Positions 18,405-27,802 of a stretch of 64,000 nt of DNA are shown here, in pieces. This DNA is from Chryseobacterium soli (GTDB lineage Bacteria; Bacteroidota; Bacteroidia; Flavobacteriales; Weeksellaceae): assembly GCF_000737705.1 (NCBI RefSeq), contig NZ_JPRH01000012.1, positions 62,001 to 126,000 on the forward strand, read 5' to 3'. A model generated the notes under the pieces. The model was not told where the DNA came from, ran no database searches, and saw only the letters and a list, made by a program, of their open reading frames with translations. The first letter of the stretch is position 1. Each line of letters opens with the position of its first letter. The translations under genes and the position numbers were made by a program.

Positions 18405-18920
18405 ATGGACAAGATTAAAGACACAAGAAGTTTCATGAGAATCACACACCGTTATCTGGGATATTTCCTGGCTGGGATTATGGCAGTGTATGCCCTAAGC
18501 GGAGTTTTATTGATTTACAGAGATACCGACTTCTTAAAAAACGAAAAAAAGTACGAAAAAACAATTGAGAAAAACCTTTCAGAAAAAGAACTGGGAAAAG
18601 AATTAAAGATCAAAAACCTGGAAATAGAAAAAACTGAAGGCGATATTGTACATTTCAAGCAGGGCACTTATAATCTGGCTACCGGAAAAGCTGATTATGC
18701 TAAAAAAGAATTACCTTTTCTATTGGACAAAATGACCAAACTTCACAAAGCACAGTCTAAAGACACTTTATCTCCTCTTAACGCTTTTTTTGGTTTTGCT
18801 TTGTTTTTCTTTGTGATTTCAAGCTTCTGGATGTTCAATCCTAAAACCAAAGCATTCAAACGCGGGATGGTATTTACAATTGCCGGGCTTGTGGTTTCCA
18901 TCATTCTTTTGCTTATTTAA
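18405..18920 (+). CDS. PepSY-associated transmembrane protein
   Basis: A 171-residue inner-membrane protein. The N-terminus 'MRITHRYLGYFLAGIMAVYALSG' is the conserved PepSY-TM start, with the histidine that is usual in these heme- or iron-related membrane proteins. A charged periplasmic loop (about residues 45-115) follows and two more helices complete it ('FFGFALFFFVISSFWMF', 'VFTIAGLVVSIILLLI'). It is much shorter than full PepSY-TM iron reductases (over 350 residues) and so is a reduced form. Its position after a TonB-dependent siderophore receptor suggests a role in iron acquisition, but no activity is demonstrated by sequence. Confidence 0.8.
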   Translation: MDKIKDTRSFMRITHRYLGYFLAGIMAVYALSGVLLIYRDTDFLKNEKKYEKTIEKNLSEKELGKELKIKNLEIEKTEGDIVHFKQGTYNLATGKADYAKKELPFLLDKMTKLHKAQSKDTLSPLNAFFGFALFFFVISSFWMFNPKTKAFKRGMVFTIAGLVVSIILLLI

Positions 18921-19081
18921 TATTATAGAATAGATAATTAAAAGCTATTATTTTAACTATTCCTCATTCTTCCCAATTTAACATTAATTTAGAAAAATTA
19001 AGTAAAAATAAGTATTCTGGCACATTTATTGATTTTCACCAGCTATAGAATAATAAGCATTAATTATTAAAATTATAAATT

Positions 19082-19672
19082 ATGAAAAAACTAATTCTAA
19101 CAGGAATAATAGCAGTAGCTGGTTTAACTACAACTGCAAACGCTCAAATTCAAAAAGGTAACTGGATGGTAGGTAGTAGCATTGTTGCAAGTAATTTTGG
19201 ATTAAATACAGGTGGTGGATATAATATTTCATTACAGCCAAAAGCAGCTTACTTTATTGAAGATAATGTAGCTGTTGGTGGATATGTTGATTTAGGATTT
19301 AATAAGGTTGCAAAAGGATCTCCTACAAACTTTGTTTACAAAGTAGGTGCTTTAGGACGTTATTATGTATCACCTGGAGAAAAGGGTGTTGATAATCTAT
19401 TAAACCACGGACGTTGGTTCTTCGAAGGTAACGTTGGTGTTGGTGGAACTTCTACTGAAGGAGGAAACTCTACAACTGGGTTAGACTTCGGTGCAGGTCC
19501 TGGATATTCTTATTTCATCACTCCAAATATCGGTGTTGAAGGTCTTGTAAAATACAATGGTGTTGCAGGTTTCGGAAACGAAGGGTTAACTTCTACACTT
19601 ACATTTAATGTAGGATTTAGTATCTATTTACCAACTTCTAAAGGTAAGCAGGTTATTAACGACGTAAAGTAA
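19082..19672 (+). CDS. Small outer-membrane beta-barrel protein
   Basis: A 196-residue protein with signal peptide MKKLILTGIIAVAGLTTTANAQ and about eight glycine-rich amphipathic strands ('NWMVGSSIVASNFGLN', 'NVAVGGYVDLGFN', 'WFFEGNVGVGG', 'TLTFNVGFSIYL'). This matches the OmpX/OmpW-like eight-strand barrels abundant in flavobacteria. No ligand or enzyme motif is visible. It is monocistronic, with its own strong terminator. The codon pattern is plain and the protein may be abundant, but expression is only inferred. Confidence 0.82.
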   Translation: MKKLILTGIIAVAGLTTTANAQIQKGNWMVGSSIVASNFGLNTGGGYNISLQPKAAYFIEDNVAVGGYVDLGFNKVAKGSPTNFVYKVGALGRYYVSPGEKGVDNLLNHGRWFFEGNVGVGGTSTEGGNSTTGLDFGAGPGYSYFITPNIGVEGLVKYNGVAGFGNEGLTSTLTFNVGFSIYLPTSKGKQVINDVK

Positions 19673-19711
19673 TCACCATTACGAAATCACATTTACACAT
19701 ATAGTTTAAAT

Positions 19712-19747
19712 GAAAGCGCCTCGAAAATATATTTCGAGGCGCTTTTC
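19712..19747 (+). terminator. Strong rho-independent terminator
   Basis: GAAAGCGCCTCGAAA and TTTCGAGGCGCTTTTC form a 15-base, GC-rich stem with a tiny loop. It lies between converging genes and may serve both. Confidence 0.88.
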
Positions 19748-19784
19748 GTACAAATTAAAACTAAACTATAAAAAATCAAATAAA

Positions 19785-20420
19785 TCATGTATTAGGTTGT
19801 GGAGTATATCTCAGATAAGGTTTTATTTCTGTAACTCCTTTAGGAAATATTGTTCTTGCATCTTCCGTAGAAATGGCTGGCGGTATGATAACATCGTCCC
19901 CGTTTTTCCAGTTTACCGGTGTTGCAATTTTGTGCGAGTCTACCAATTGCAGGGAATCAAGCACCCGTAATATTTCATCAAAATTTCTTCCGGTTGAAGC
20001 AGGATAAGTAATAATCAATCTTACTTTTTTCTCCGGGTCTATAATTAATAAGGAACGAACCGTTGCCGTTGCTGAAGCATTAGGATGGATAAAGTCGTAT
20101 AGTTCAGAAACTTTTCTGTCCTTATCTGCAATAATAGGAAAGGATACTTCTGTCTGCTGGGTTTCATTGATATCTTTAATCCAGTTTTGATGGTCTTCTA
20201 CTCCATCTACACTTAAGGCGATAACCTTTGTCCCTCTTTTGTCAAATTCCGATTTTAATTTTGAAGTATATCCCAATTCTGTAGTGCATACCGGCGTATA
20301 ATCTGCAGGATGAGAAAATAAAATCCCCCAGGAATCTCCCAGAAACTGATAAAAATTAATATCACCTAAAGTTGATTCTGCCTGAAAATTGGGTGCTGTA
20401 TCTCCTAGTTTAATTGACAT
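19785..20420 (-). CDS. 1-Cys peroxiredoxin (Prx6 type)
   Basis: A 211-residue thiol peroxidase that reduces hydrogen peroxide and organic peroxides. The catalytic motif 'HPADYTPVCTTE' places the peroxidatic Cys at residue 45; no other cysteine is present, so it is of the 1-Cys class and needs an external thiol reductant. The C-terminal arm ('VNWKNGDDVIIPP') is the Prx6 hallmark. The gene is divergent from an MscS channel. Its promoter overlaps a perfect symmetric sequence (20438-20458), suggesting direct control by a regulator. Confidence 0.94.
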   Translation of the reverse strand: MSIKLGDTAPNFQAESTLGDINFYQFLGDSWGILFSHPADYTPVCTTELGYTSKLKSEFDKRGTKVIALSVDGVEDHQNWIKDINETQQTEVSFPIIADKDRKVSELYDFIHPNASATATVRSLLIIDPEKKVRLIITYPASTGRNFDEILRVLDSLQLVDSHKIATPVNWKNGDDVIIPPAISTEDARTIFPKGVTEIKPYLRYTPQPNT

Positions 20421-20437
20421 AATATTTCGTTCTTATT

Positions 20438-20473
20438 AGTCTACAAATTTAGTAGACTTTTTCGAACTGGCAA
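20438..20473 (-). promoter_or_regulatory. Peroxiredoxin promoter with palindrome over the -7 element
   Basis: On the minus strand TTG (20473-20471), 19 bases, then TAAATTTG (20451-20444). The inverted repeat AGTCTAC-N7-GTAGACT (20438-20458) is centred on the -7 element, a classic repressor-operator arrangement. Confidence 0.6.
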
Positions 20474-20655
20474 ATTATTTTGGAAAAATTTATACTTTTA
20501 TTATTAAAACTTATCGGAACCAAAGACTGAACCGTAAAGCATAACCCTTGTCTTTATGATTTCCTCTGTTAATTCACAATTATTTTTATTAGTCTATCTA
20601 ATGAAACTGGCAAAATTTTTGTTGAAAATGTATATATTTAATTAAAAAATCATTC

Positions 20656-21534
20656 ATGGAGAAAAATAGTTTAAGCTACATCGAAGTTGTGTATAGAGTT
20701 TTGGAGAACTGGTATATGAAATTTGCCGAGCTCACCCCGAAACTGGTGGTTGGAATTTTAGTTTTTTCTTTTTTCCTTTTTACGAGTAAGTATTTAAGCC
20801 AGATCGCTGTAAAATTATTCCATAAATTCTTTCCTAAAAGCAAAAAAGAAAGTTCTCTGGTTACCTTGATAGGAGTTTTCAGGTTCCTGATTATGATCAT
20901 GGGAACTTTTATCGCGTTAGAAATCATGGGTTTCAGTGGATTTCTCTGGAAATTTATCGGAAGTTTGGGAGTTGCCGGGGTGATTGCCGGGGTGGCTCTG
21001 AAAGATTTGGTATCCAGTATTTTTTCAGGAATGCTGATTGGAATTGACAAAGCCTTTAAAGTGGGAGATTATGTGAGTATTGGAGCCAATTCCGGTACAG
21101 TACAGGAAATAGGATTTCTTACCACAAAAATAATCAGTGACGACGGCAAAAAAGTATACATCCCGAATCAGGTTATTTTTAATTCTCCTTTTTCAAATAT
21201 TACGGCTTCTCCTCAAAGAAAAATCATTTTAAATTTTGAAATTCCTGCAGATGAAGATATCAGCAAAGCTCAAAAAGGAATTTTAGATGTTGTTAAAAAT
21301 CTTGAAGATGTAGACAAGCTTGATACCGCCGAGGTCATATTTACCGATTTAAAACAGGGTGTTTTCAACCTTCAGGCAAAATTCTGGATCAAAGTAGGAT
21401 CTAATATCGTCCATGTAAAGGATGAGGCTTTCCTAAAGATTAAAAAACGTCTGGATGCAGACAGTATTCAGCTTGTTACTCCGACCAGCATTAGCATCAG
21501 CCAGCCGGTTGCTGAGGGAGAGAAAGAAGCTTAG
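20656..21534 (+). CDS. Small-conductance mechanosensitive channel (MscS family)
   Basis: A 292-residue inner-membrane protein. Two or three N-terminal helices lead into the pore helix and hinge 'GVAGVIAGVALKDLVSSIF' (about residues 98-116), followed by the beta domain ('FKVGDYVSIGANSGTVQEIGFL', 'VYIPNQVIFNSPFSN') and an alpha/beta C-terminus. The family opens on membrane tension to release solutes during hypo-osmotic shock. The length matches simple MscS (about 286). It starts 235 bases from the divergent peroxiredoxin gene and shares diverged promoter-region repeats with it. Confidence 0.93.
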   Translation: MEKNSLSYIEVVYRVLENWYMKFAELTPKLVVGILVFSFFLFTSKYLSQIAVKLFHKFFPKSKKESSLVTLIGVFRFLIMIMGTFIALEIMGFSGFLWKFIGSLGVAGVIAGVALKDLVSSIFSGMLIGIDKAFKVGDYVSIGANSGTVQEIGFLTTKIISDDGKKVYIPNQVIFNSPFSNITASPQRKIILNFEIPADEDISKAQKGILDVVKNLEDVDKLDTAEVIFTDLKQGVFNLQAKFWIKVGSNIVHVKDEAFLKIKKRLDADSIQLVTPTSISISQPVAEGEKEA

Positions 21535-21605
21535 GAGATGAAAAGCAAGAAGCAAGAAAAGGAACCCTTTGGCTCCTTTTCTCGTTTTAGATATGATATG
21601 TTTAT

Positions 21606-23798
21606 TTATTTTTTAATTATTAATTTTTCAGAATACTTTTCTCCATTTTCTAGGGTGATACTAATCAGATAATTTCCTGTCGTTACGTTATTCAGTGTAA
21701 CTTTTGTTTCTCCTTTAAAGCTTCCGCTCTTAACTAATCTTCCTGAAGCATCCAGCAAAGCATACTCTGCTTTTTGAGATGAATTTTTAAGAAGAATATT
21801 AACCTCATCCTGGGAAGGATTAGGATATACGACAAAACTTTTCACGTCAGCAGTTTCCCGTGTTGCCAATGTTTTCCCAATTGAGAAATTGGAAGCATTT
21901 ACCGCAAAATAAATATTATTAACTGCTTTCACCATAATTCTTGCAGAAGCTACATCTTCATTTGGCAAGTTGACTACCGCAGAACCATTATTGGGAACAC
22001 TTGCAGCCAGCACAGTATTAAAATTAGCGCCGCTATTCTTCGATAATAAAATGGTAACATTCTGGGTATTGATAGTGCCCGTATTGGTTCCGGCAACATC
22101 CCATGTTACCGTTGTGGGAACTCCTCCTGAACACTGTGTATTAGTAGCCTGTGAAGTTACCGTAAAAGGTCCGTCATTCGTTACAGTGACAACCATTGCA
22201 TCGCGTGCGGTCTGATTTCCTGTTGGCCTGTTATCATTCACCAGAAGTGAAAAATTTAAAGTTCTTGCTACGCCAGGGGTTACTTCCCATTTCGGCACTA
22301 AATTATTAGCCAGCACAGAAGTCATATTTGGAAAATATCTTGTCGGAGCTGCTACCGGAGTTAATGAACGATATACCGGACCTACCGTAGCTGTAGCAAC
22401 CGGCGGCTGTGTATTATTCTGATTGTCATATTGCTCCCATAGATAAGTAACAGGATCGTTATCAGGATCTGTACCCTGTCCTGTCAGCACGAATGCAGTT
22501 CCTTTAGGAATAATATAATCTGCTCCGGCATCGGCTGTAGGTACTCCATTATTATTGGATACTTTTAGAGCACAGTCTGTTGAACGCTGCAAAACGGCAT
22601 ACATTTCAACCACACTTGCAGCATGGAAATACGCATCACTGTTTGATTGAACATTATTGGCTGTACCGCAAATTCCCGCGTATGCCATTACTGTACTTCC
22701 GCTCCCCGGTTCATATGCTGTGGCATTGTTGGCATTTCCGCTACAAGAACCTGAACTCGCTCTGAAAGTATGGTTAGCCCCAAACTGATGTCCCATTTCG
22801 TGAGCTACATAATCAATATCAAAAGGATCCCCTACCGGTGCTCCTGAACCGGTAACCCCTCTTGCCTTAGAAGTCGTACACACTACCCCAAGTCCGGCAA
22901 GACCTCCGCTGTTGGTCCCAAAAACATGTCCTATGTCATAATTGGCTGCACCAATAATACTATTAATGTTAGTCTGGTTCTGTGTGATCATCGTTCCCGG
23001 TGTTCCATTGGTATACGGATCTGTAGTGGCATTGGTATATACAATAAGATTATTGTTAGCCACCATAACCATCGTCACTGAAATTGTTTTTTCATAAATT
23101 CCGTTTACTCTTGTCATTGTAGTCGCCATTGCAGCCATTGCCAAAGGAATTGTTCCGCCCTGGAAAGCAGTATACTCTCCGGTCGCAGCTACGGCAAGTC
23201 TATACGTTCTGAACTGACCGTCAGAAACTAAAGGAGCTTTCATCACCGTATTGTTTTCTATGGCATTATCCAGTTCATTCTCAACATGGCATTCGAAGAT
23301 TCTGTCATTTTTAGGCAGATCTTTTCTTTTATACAGAATAAAAGATGAGTTATCTTTCGCATAGCCATCCAGGTAACTGATGTCAGAACCATCAAAATAC
23401 ATGATGTTCATTCCTGTTGACGGGGTAAGACTAAAACGGATGGTATGCAGCGGATTGTTTTTCTGCCATCCAATATAAGAACGGATATCCGGAAATTTCG
23501 CCTGTAATTCAGGTTCCATTACCGAGGCTTCCTGTACAATATAATCTCTGTAATTCCCGTCTGAATCAGGAAATTTAATGACTAAACTTTTATCCTTTGA
23601 AAATCGTTGGGGTGCTTTCGCTAGATCCTTTTTAATTTTTTCTAAATCTAATGAATACAAAGAAAAAACGGTAGGAGTTGTCATCCTTGGCCTGAGATCC
23701 TTATTGGTCGTCCGGGAAATTTTTGCCCAGTAATTCTGCTGGCTGAAGCCCATCGCAGCTACTAAAAGGCAAAGAATAGTAAAAATTCTTTTTGTCAT
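21606..23798 (-). CDS. Reprolysin-type zinc metalloprotease with T9SS sorting domain
   Basis: A 730-residue secreted protease. It has a signal peptide (MTKRIFTILCLLVAAMGFSQ), a propeptide-like region up to about residue 195, and a metzincin catalytic domain with the zinc motif 'HEMGHQFGANH' (His333, Glu334, His337, His343). A middle beta-sandwich region follows (PKD-like, 'GADYIIPKGTAFVLTGQGTD', about 425-510). The last 75 residues are a T9SS type A sorting domain ('VVYPNPSQDEVNILL' to 'KLIIKK'). The function is extracellular proteolysis, inferred from family. A small lipoprotein gene lies 19 bases upstream on the same strand and may be co-transcribed. Confidence 0.92.
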   Translation of the reverse strand: MTKRIFTILCLLVAAMGFSQQNYWAKISRTTNKDLRPRMTTPTVFSLYSLDLEKIKKDLAKAPQRFSKDKSLVIKFPDSDGNYRDYIVQEASVMEPELQAKFPDIRSYIGWQKNNPLHTIRFSLTPSTGMNIMYFDGSDISYLDGYAKDNSSFILYKRKDLPKNDRIFECHVENELDNAIENNTVMKAPLVSDGQFRTYRLAVAATGEYTAFQGGTIPLAMAAMATTMTRVNGIYEKTISVTMVMVANNNLIVYTNATTDPYTNGTPGTMITQNQTNINSIIGAANYDIGHVFGTNSGGLAGLGVVCTTSKARGVTGSGAPVGDPFDIDYVAHEMGHQFGANHTFRASSGSCSGNANNATAYEPGSGSTVMAYAGICGTANNVQSNSDAYFHAASVVEMYAVLQRSTDCALKVSNNNGVPTADAGADYIIPKGTAFVLTGQGTDPDNDPVTYLWEQYDNQNNTQPPVATATVGPVYRSLTPVAAPTRYFPNMTSVLANNLVPKWEVTPGVARTLNFSLLVNDNRPTGNQTARDAMVVTVTNDGPFTVTSQATNTQCSGGVPTTVTWDVAGTNTGTINTQNVTILLSKNSGANFNTVLAASVPNNGSAVVNLPNEDVASARIMVKAVNNIYFAVNASNFSIGKTLATRETADVKSFVVYPNPSQDEVNILLKNSSQKAEYALLDASGRLVKSGSFKGETKVTLNNVTTGNYLISITLENGEKYSEKLIIKK

Positions 23799-23817
23799 GA
23801 GGTGTAATTTTTATATA

Positions 23818-24267
23818 TTAATATTGAGTGGTTATTTTTTTAACAGAAACCTTTTTCATCAGTTTGAAAAGCACATCCGGTGAAGTTCGGCTCTCTTTTT
23901 TGAAGTCCGGGTTATCAAATTCTTTTATGGTAACCGTTAATACCTTATTATTCAGAGACACATTTTGTATGATAATGTCGTTGCTGTTCTTAAGTACAGG
24001 CTTTATAATAATATAGGTTTCATAGGGAGTAACGGTGGGAATCGGAGCAAGCCTTCCGCCATCCGTTTTCTGATGGATAACAGCAAAGATCTGATCCATT
24101 TTTTCCTGCGTATCAATGACCAGAAAATTGTTTTTAATTAGCGAAAAAGGATAATGGAATTGATCTTCAAAGGGAATATTGGTAATGCCAGACCTATCAA
24201 TTTTTCTGACAGCTAATGACTGACAATTCGCAAAGGAAATCAATAAAAAACAAAGAATAAATTTCAT
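23818..24267 (-). CDS. Small predicted lipoprotein, unknown function
   Basis: A 149-residue protein beginning MKFILCFLLISFANCQS; the hydrophobic start ending at Cys15 resembles a lipoprotein signal, though a plain signal peptide is possible. The mature part is beta-rich with one motif-like segment ('YPFSLIKNNFLVIDTQEKMDQIF') that resembles protease-complex-associated (PrcB-like) domains; that resemblance is weak. It precedes the T9SS metalloprotease by 19 bases on the same strand, so an accessory or immunity-like role toward the protease is conceivable but unproven. Confidence 0.7.
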   Translation of the reverse strand: MKFILCFLLISFANCQSLAVRKIDRSGITNIPFEDQFHYPFSLIKNNFLVIDTQEKMDQIFAVIHQKTDGGRLAPIPTVTPYETYIIIKPVLKNSNDIIIQNVSLNNKVLTVTIKEFDNPDFKKESRTSPDVLFKLMKKVSVKKITTQY

Positions 24268-24328
24268 TTCATGAGTGTGTATTGTAAATCTAGCAATTTT
24301 TTATATTTATTTAATACTTTTTACGCAT

Positions 24329-24360
24329 AAAAAACCCGCTTTTGTATAAAAGCGGGTTTC
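24329..24360 (-). terminator. Terminator of sucC
   Basis: AAAACCCGCTTTT and AAAAGCGGGTTT form a strong stem with a short loop between the sucC end and the upstream end of the lipoprotein gene; on the minus strand it is followed by T-rich sequence. Confidence 0.75.
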
Positions 24361-24380
24361 ATTATTTTATAAGCGGAGTC

Positions 24381-25571
24381 TTATGCTAAAACTTCTTTCA
24401 CTTTATTTGCAGCTTCTTCCAAAGTAATTGCAGAATGTACAGGAAGACCTGATTCGTCAATTAATTTTTTAGCTTCTACAGCATTCGTTCCTTGTAATCT
24501 TACGATCAATGGTACCGGAAGGCTTCCCATTGCTTTGTAAGCGTCTACTACACCCTGAGCTACTCTGTCACATCTTACGATACCACCGAAGATATTGATC
24601 AAGATTGCTTTTACGTTTGGATCTCTTAAGATGATTCCGAAAGCAGTCTGTACTCTCTGAGCATCAGCAGTTCCTCCTACGTCAAGGAAGTTAGCAGGGT
24701 TACCACCAGATAATTTGATGATATCCATCGTTGCCATCGCAAGACCGGCACCGTTTACCATACAAGCAACGTTACCGTCTAATTTTACGAAGTTAAGACC
24801 AGCTTCACCTGCCTCAACATCCATTGGATCTTCTTCTCTTGTATCTCTTAATTCAGCTAAGTCTTTGTGACGGAACAATGAGTTGTCATCTAACGTTACT
24901 TTAGCATCTACAGCGATAATTTTGTTATCAGAAGTTTTTAATACAGGATTGATTTCGAAAAGAGAAGCATCAATTCCAATATAAGCATTGTAAAGACTTG
25001 TAATGAATTTTGTGAATTCTTTGAATGCATTTCCTTCAAGACCCAGGTTGAAAGCAATTTTTCTAGCCTGGAAACCTTGTAATCCTAAAGCAGGATCAAT
25101 AATTTCTTTGTGAATTAAATGAGGAGTTACTTCTGCAACGTGCTCAATATCCATTCCTCCTTCAGTAGAATATACGATTGTATTTTTACCTTCAGCTCTA
25201 TCTAAAAGAATAGAAACATAAAATTCTTTAGTTTCAGTTTCTCCAGGATAATAAACATCTTCTGCAACCAAAACAGAGTGTACTTTTTTACCTTCAGCAG
25301 AAGTTTGTGGCGTTACCAACTGCATTCCGATGATGTTCTGTGCATTTTCTTTAAGTTTATCCATATTTGGAGAAAACTTAACACCACCACCTTTACCACG
25401 TCCACCTGCGTGAATTTGTGCTTTTACTACCCAAGCTTTCGCTCCGGTTTCAGCCGTAAGTTTTTCAGCAGCTGCTACAGCTTCGTCTACATTATTAGCA
25501 ACGAAACCACGTTGTATTGCTACTCCGTACTTTGATAAAATCTCTTTTGATTGATACTCGTGAAGATTCAT
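24381..25571 (-). CDS. sucC: Succinyl-CoA ligase (ADP-forming) subunit beta
   Basis: A 396-residue TCA-cycle enzyme subunit that, with SucD, converts succinyl-CoA to succinate with formation of ATP or GTP. The N-terminal ATP-grasp domain includes 'VVKAQIHAGGRGKGGGVKF' (about residues 48-66); the C-terminal domain carries 'INIFGGIVRCDRVAQGVV' and 'VRLQGTNA', which form the nucleotide and CoA-phosphate contacts. sucD is not adjacent, as is common in this group. A textbook promoter (TTG-N19-TAAATTTG) lies about 40 bases upstream of the ATG. Confidence 0.96.
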   Translation of the reverse strand: MNLHEYQSKEILSKYGVAIQRGFVANNVDEAVAAAEKLTAETGAKAWVVKAQIHAGGRGKGGGVKFSPNMDKLKENAQNIIGMQLVTPQTSAEGKKVHSVLVAEDVYYPGETETKEFYVSILLDRAEGKNTIVYSTEGGMDIEHVAEVTPHLIHKEIIDPALGLQGFQARKIAFNLGLEGNAFKEFTKFITSLYNAYIGIDASLFEINPVLKTSDNKIIAVDAKVTLDDNSLFRHKDLAELRDTREEDPMDVEAGEAGLNFVKLDGNVACMVNGAGLAMATMDIIKLSGGNPANFLDVGGTADAQRVQTAFGIILRDPNVKAILINIFGGIVRCDRVAQGVVDAYKAMGSLPVPLIVRLQGTNAVEAKKLIDESGLPVHSAITLEEAANKVKEVLA

Positions 25572-25609
25572 ATTATTTTTATTATTTTATTTTAAATTTT
25601 AAAGGTTGA

Positions 25610-25639
25610 CAAATTTACTAAAAAGACATGGAAGTTCAA
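25610..25639 (-). promoter_or_regulatory. Promoter of sucC
   Basis: TTG (25639-25637), 19-base spacer and TAAATTTG (25617-25610) on the minus strand match the Bacteroidota consensus exactly. Confidence 0.7.
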
Positions 25640-25702
25640 GATTCTTGGCTTAAAAATTAAAGCGTTGCGAACTTGATTTTTAACATATCTCTCAAATCTG
25701 CC

Positions 25703-26980
25703 TTATTCTTCGGCTAATTTCTCAGACTGTGAACCGATAAACGGAATTTTTGGAGCGAGAAAATAACCGGTTAAGCTTGCAAAAAGAATAGGAACGAAAT
25801 ACGTAAAACCGGTTAATGTTCCCAAAATAATTGTTGTACTCATCGGGGTTCTGGTCACACAGGCATTAATAGCAGCCATACAGCTTACAATTGCCAGCGT
25901 GGTATCTACTGATGGAAAAAGCTGATGGATAATAAGTCCTAGTGTTGTTCCCACAAAAAATAGCGGGATAATAAAACCACCTCTCCAGCCGGATGTTACG
26001 GTAATAGCAATCGCCAGTATTTTAAAAATAAGGATACTGATTAAAAAGTTCAATGCAAAATTTCCGTTGATGAGCTGATTAATCTCATTATGCCCAAAAT
26101 ATCTGGTCAGTGGAAAATAAAAAGCGATAATCCCCAGAATAATTCCACCGGTTAGTGTTTTAATGTAGATGGGAAATTTCCTGTATTCAAAAATTTTCTT
26201 GAAAAACTTTACAACAAAAATAAAGATCCAACCAAAAAGTGTTCCCACCGCACCAAAGGCTACTGCATAGGCGAAATCATAAACTCCGGTATAATGATAG
26301 GCTTTCAAATCCCATGTTGCTCCTATTCCCAAATGAATGATCAATGCAAAAACCACATAGCTGAAACAGCTGGCAACTAAAGCAGGAATAATTGCTTTAT
26401 AATACTCTACAGCATGCTTGTGATGTAATATTTCCAGCGAGAAAAGACTTCCTCCGAGCGGCACCCCAAATAAGGCAGTAAACCCGGACGCCATCCCCGC
26501 AATGCTTAAAGAACGTAATTCTTCTCCCTTCAGCCTGAAAACTTTTCCCAGCCAGCTTCCTGTAGAACCCGTTACCTGGACCAAAGGCGCCTCAGGTCCC
26601 AGACTTCCGCCTGATGCAACACAAAAAAGCGACGATAAAATCATCGAAGGATTATTTTTAGGATCTAATTTTCCTTTATTAAACCTTATGTTATCAACAA
26701 TCAAATGAATTTCTCCCGGATCACCCATACAATGAATCACAAGCCCGGCTAGAAGCCCGCAGACTGCCATGGTAGGAATAACCATCCAGCCATGAAAGTG
26801 TGCTAATAATTCCGTGAAATGCTCCAACACAATCCAATATACTCCAGCGATTACGCCTCCTACTAAACCCGTAAGCGCCCACATGAAAAAAGTACGGCTG
26901 AATACAAAAGGATTGAACTTTATCGGCTGATCTAAAAGATCGAATGTTTTGATAATCCTTCTTCTTCTATTAATCTTCAT
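25703..26980 (-). CDS. ClC-family chloride channel or Cl-/H+ antiporter
   Basis: A 425-residue membrane protein with about ten helices. The anion-site motifs are recognisable although altered: 'CMGDPGEIH' replaces the usual GSGIP, 'GSLGPEAPL' keeps the gating glutamate next to GP, and 'GGFIIPLFF' matches GxFxP. 'GVPLGGSLFSLEIL' is the conserved helix after the gate. There is no CBS domain. Loss of the canonical GSGIP serine suggests a different ion preference or transport mode from E. coli ClcA, but this is inference. It appears monocistronic. Confidence 0.88.
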   Translation of the reverse strand: MKINRRRRIIKTFDLLDQPIKFNPFVFSRTFFMWALTGLVGGVIAGVYWIVLEHFTELLAHFHGWMVIPTMAVCGLLAGLVIHCMGDPGEIHLIVDNIRFNKGKLDPKNNPSMILSSLFCVASGGSLGPEAPLVQVTGSTGSWLGKVFRLKGEELRSLSIAGMASGFTALFGVPLGGSLFSLEILHHKHAVEYYKAIIPALVASCFSYVVFALIIHLGIGATWDLKAYHYTGVYDFAYAVAFGAVGTLFGWIFIFVVKFFKKIFEYRKFPIYIKTLTGGIILGIIAFYFPLTRYFGHNEINQLINGNFALNFLISILIFKILAIAITVTSGWRGGFIIPLFFVGTTLGLIIHQLFPSVDTTLAIVSCMAAINACVTRTPMSTTIILGTLTGFTYFVPILFASLTGYFLAPKIPFIGSQSEKLAEE

Positions 26981-27076
26981 TTTAATTGATTTTAAAAATA
27001 AGGAATGTCATCATTTGTTTTTATTTTAAGATCTGAATCAGGATTGATTATGTCTGTTTTACATATATCTTTTTAT

Positions 27077-27745
27077 TTACTCAAACCTTAGCACAATCGG
27101 TTGCGAAAAATTTCGAGCAATAGGAATTTTGTTGTAAAACAAAGGTTTTTCCAGCGTCCCAATCGCATACAGAAACAATGCACTGATGATACCGAATTCC
27201 GTATTAGACGATCCACTGTATTTTACATTTTTGAATTTTCCATCCACATCAATGTTGAAATTTAAAATACACCGATATATTCCGCCCTCATAATCTTCTA
27301 GTAAATAAACAGGAAAATTCTTCGTGAGCTGTTTTCTCAACTCTTCAAGTTGCTGATAATTTTCAACCTCAGTAAAATCAATAGATTTATTTTTTGCACC
27401 TTCCACAGATACATTATTTTCTATTTGTACTCCATTGATTATTTTGAATGAAATATTTGGATCTATCTTTCCAATCATCACTTCTTTATCATAGATTTTT
27501 TGATAAAGATTTTCCAGATTTTTTATTTTTTCACTATAAAAAATTCTGTATTTTACAAGATATACAGCAGAATCTTTTTTGTAGTCATAACGATTAAGAC
27601 TATCAGAAAAACGCTTTTGTATATTTTTTACTTCCTTTAAAATATTTCTATCCAGTAATTTATTTTTCTCTTGTGCATTGATATTTTGAACACTTAAAGA
27701 AGAAAAAATAAGGGTAAGAAAAAATAATAAAAAACGATTGTTCAT
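27077..27745 (-). CDS. Secreted protein with TonB-C-like terminus
   Basis: A 222-residue protein with signal peptide (MNNRFLLFFLTLIFSSLSVQNINAQ). Residues about 30-80 are lysine-rich and helical. The C-terminal 70 residues ('YRCILNFNIDVDGKFKNVKYSGSSNTEFG') resemble the TonB C-terminal fold that often appears as a stand-alone domain in Bacteroidota. No transmembrane anchor follows the signal. The function is unknown. It lies 57 bases after the DUF423 gene on the same strand and could be its distal operon member, but no overlap supports that. Confidence 0.7.
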   Translation of the reverse strand: MNNRFLLFFLTLIFSSLSVQNINAQEKNKLLDRNILKEVKNIQKRFSDSLNRYDYKKDSAVYLVKYRIFYSEKIKNLENLYQKIYDKEVMIGKIDPNISFKIINGVQIENNVSVEGAKNKSIDFTEVENYQQLEELRKQLTKNFPVYLLEDYEGGIYRCILNFNIDVDGKFKNVKYSGSSNTEFGIISALFLYAIGTLEKPLFYNKIPIARNFSQPIVLRFE

Positions 27746-27802
27746 TGTATACTTCTTTGGTAAAATCCTAAGCCTGGCATTTTATAGCTCAAATCCTGAT
27801 TG

